Shown here one piece after another: positions 6,233-6,993 of a stretch of DNA of 6,993 nucleotides. A model generated the notes under the pieces. The model made no database searches and was not told where the DNA came from. It saw nothing but the letters and a program-made list of their open reading frames with translations. The stretch comes from DASQFQ01 sp039934455 (lineage in GTDB: Bacteria; Actinomycetota; Thermoleophilia; Solirubrobacterales; Solirubrobacteraceae). Location of the stretch: contig JBDTMF010000211.1 of NCBI GenBank assembly GCA_039934455.1, positions 1-6,993 on the forward strand. Reading direction: 5' to 3'. Both the position numbers and the translations under genes were made by a program. Each line of letters opens with the position of its first letter. The first letter of the stretch is position 1.

Positions 6233-6469
6233 ATGTCCCGCGAGGCGGCGATCCTCGGCGCGCTGACCAGCGAGCCGACGAGCACCGAGGCGCTCTATGA
6301 GCGCGTCGGCTACGCGACGCTCGCCCGTGTCGGCCTCATCCCCTACGCGGCCTTCCGGGCTGAGCTCGTAAAGCTGTCGGCCGCCGGGCAGGCCGAGAGG
6401 CACAGCGCCGAGGACGGCGCGACGATGTGGCGGACGCCGGCGCCGCCCGAGCCCCAGCGAGCGCGGTGA
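6233..6469 (+). CDS. Small winged-helix-like protein, 78 residues
   Basis: A short soluble protein starting MSREAAILGALTSEPTS. The pattern of a helix (AILGALTS), a second helix (STEALYERVGYATLARVG), a recognition-like helix (YAAFRAELVKLSAAGQAE) and a final hairpin (DGATMWRTP) is that of a small winged-helix domain. It may bind DNA or mediate protein contacts. I do not recognise a named family. The ATG at 6233 has no strong ribosome-binding site, only GGCGGG about 12 bases upstream. The stop overlaps the start of the GMC oxidoreductase by four bases (GTGA), so the two are very probably translated together. It could regulate that flavoenzyme's operon or be an accessory subunit; both are inference. 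Confidence 0.7.
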   Translation: MSREAAILGALTSEPTSTEALYERVGYATLARVGLIPYAAFRAELVKLSAAGQAERHSAEDGATMWRTPAPPEPQRAR

Positions 6470-6993
6470 CCGCACCGGATGACCTGCTGAGCGCGGTCGC
6501 CGACGCCCTCGTGCCCGGCGTCGTGATCGAGGACGACGGGGCGCTGCGCGCGGCCCTGGCGCCGGTTGCCCGCACCGTCGAGGCGCGCCGGCCGGGCGTC
6601 GGCTTCGCCGTCTGGAGCCGCGCCGATCGCGAGGCGCTCGTCGGCGAGCTCCTCGGCGATCCCGACACGCCGGCCGGGGACGCCCTGACGCGGGTGCTGC
6701 GGGTGGCGGCCCGCACGTTCTACGGGGATCCAGGGTCGTGGCCGGGGCTCGGCTACCGGCCCATGCAGCCGGGGACGGCCTGGCCTGAAGGGCCGGACGC
6801 GGCGCCGGGGCCGACCGCGATCGACGAGCTCGCGCCCGATTACGACGTGATCGTGATCGGGGCGGGGGCGGGCGGCGGTGTGGCGGCGTGCGTGCTCGCC
6901 GAGGCGGGCCGGCGGGTCCTGCTCGTCGAGCGTGGCGAATCCCTGCGGCGCGCGGACCTTCCGCGCGATCACCTGCGCAACGCGCGCGTCTTC
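6466..6993 (+). CDS. GMC-family FAD oxidoreductase, N-terminal part (runs off window)
   Basis: The first 176 residues of a flavoenzyme of the glucose-methanol-choline oxidoreductase family, which oxidises alcohols, sugars or sterols with FAD. It is open to the window edge without a stop. Residues 127-158 are the FAD-binding Rossmann motif: YDVIVIGAGAGGGVAA, with GAGAGG at 132-137, followed by VLLVERGE (151-158), whose Glu155 is the usual ribose-binding acid. About 126 residues precede it, far more than in a plain GMC enzyme. This N-terminal part, with LLSAVADALVPG (7-18) and FYGDPGSWPGLGYRPM (85-100), resembles gluconate 2-dehydrogenase subunit 3 (the gamma subunit), so the protein looks like a fusion of small subunit and flavoprotein. 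The start is GTG 6466, overlapping the upstream gene by four bases; translational coupling fits the weak ribosome-binding site. The substrate-binding half lies outside the window. Confidence 0.85.
   Translation, partial: MTAPDDLLSAVADALVPGVVIEDDGALRAALAPVARTVEARRPGVGFAVWSRADREALVGELLGDPDTPAGDALTRVLRVAARTFYGDPGSWPGLGYRPMQPGTAWPEGPDAAPGPTAIDELAPDYDVIVIGAGAGGGVAACVLAEAGRRVLLVERGESLRRADLPRDHLRNARVF

Noticed and set aside
5171..6469. Plus-strand open frame of 432 codons ending at the same stop as the small winged-helix-like gene
   Set aside because: Only its last 78 codons (from ATG 6233) look like protein; the rest is antisense of the Gfo/Idh/MocA gene.
6343..6972. Minus-strand open frame of 209 codons
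   Set aside because: Antisense of the GMC oxidoreductase, which has an unmistakable FAD motif on the plus strand.
1..6993. CRISPR arrays, tRNA/rRNA genes, insertion sequences, riboswitches
   Set aside because: No regularly spaced repeats, no tRNA or rRNA signatures, no transposase motifs and no terminal inverted repeats were seen on either strand.

Overview
The window is about 70% G+C or higher, with strong G/C bias at third codon positions, GTG as well as ATG starts, and GTGA stop/start overlaps. Together with the protein types (a GH15 trehalase/glucoamylase-like enzyme, a MalT-like LuxR ATPase, a GMC oxidoreductase with a gluconate-dehydrogenase-gamma-like N-terminus), this suggests a high-GC actinobacterium, perhaps of the Solirubrobacterales/Thermoleophilia. 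That placement is inference; there is no rRNA or other marker gene here.

Left part (1-1893): about 340 bases with no convincing gene, holding a weak promoter candidate and small repeats. A plus-strand MalT/LuxR-family STAND ATPase regulator follows. It is broken: two single-base frame losses (near 580 and near 1681) split it into three frames, and it stops being recognisable at about 1882-1896, before the C-terminal LuxR DNA-binding domain.

Middle and right part, minus strand (2693 down to 6172 when read from the right): a run of genes that could be one transcription unit. In transcription order they are a Gfo/Idh/MocA-family oxidoreductase (6172-5081), a 122-residue protein of unknown function (5012-4644), a 297-residue protein carrying an eCIS-cargo-like GNRA motif (4683-3790), an MDR-family quinone oxidoreductase (3737-2760), a GC hairpin, and the first ~266 residues of a GH15 trehalase/glucoamylase-like enzyme (2693-~1896). 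The GH15 gene loses its whole catalytic barrel exactly where the truncated regulator begins, so two genes in opposite orientation are joined through their interiors. This is an inversion or deletion breakpoint, or a chimeric assembly join, and it falls on a perfect 10-bp palindrome.

Far right, plus strand (6233-6993): a divergent unit starting 60 bp from the Gfo/Idh/MocA start. A 78-residue winged-helix-like protein overlaps by 4 bases (GTGA) a GMC oxidoreductase, which runs off the window with its FAD-binding Rossmann motif already visible.

The functional theme is redox and sugar metabolism: two oxidoreductases and a GH15 enzyme on the minus strand, and a flavoenzyme on the plus strand. I do not see a complete new system. 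The items most worth a second look are the orphan GNRA-motif protein with its overlapping small neighbour, the Gfo/Idh/MocA enzyme whose usual catalytic lysine is a threonine, and the rearrangement junction.
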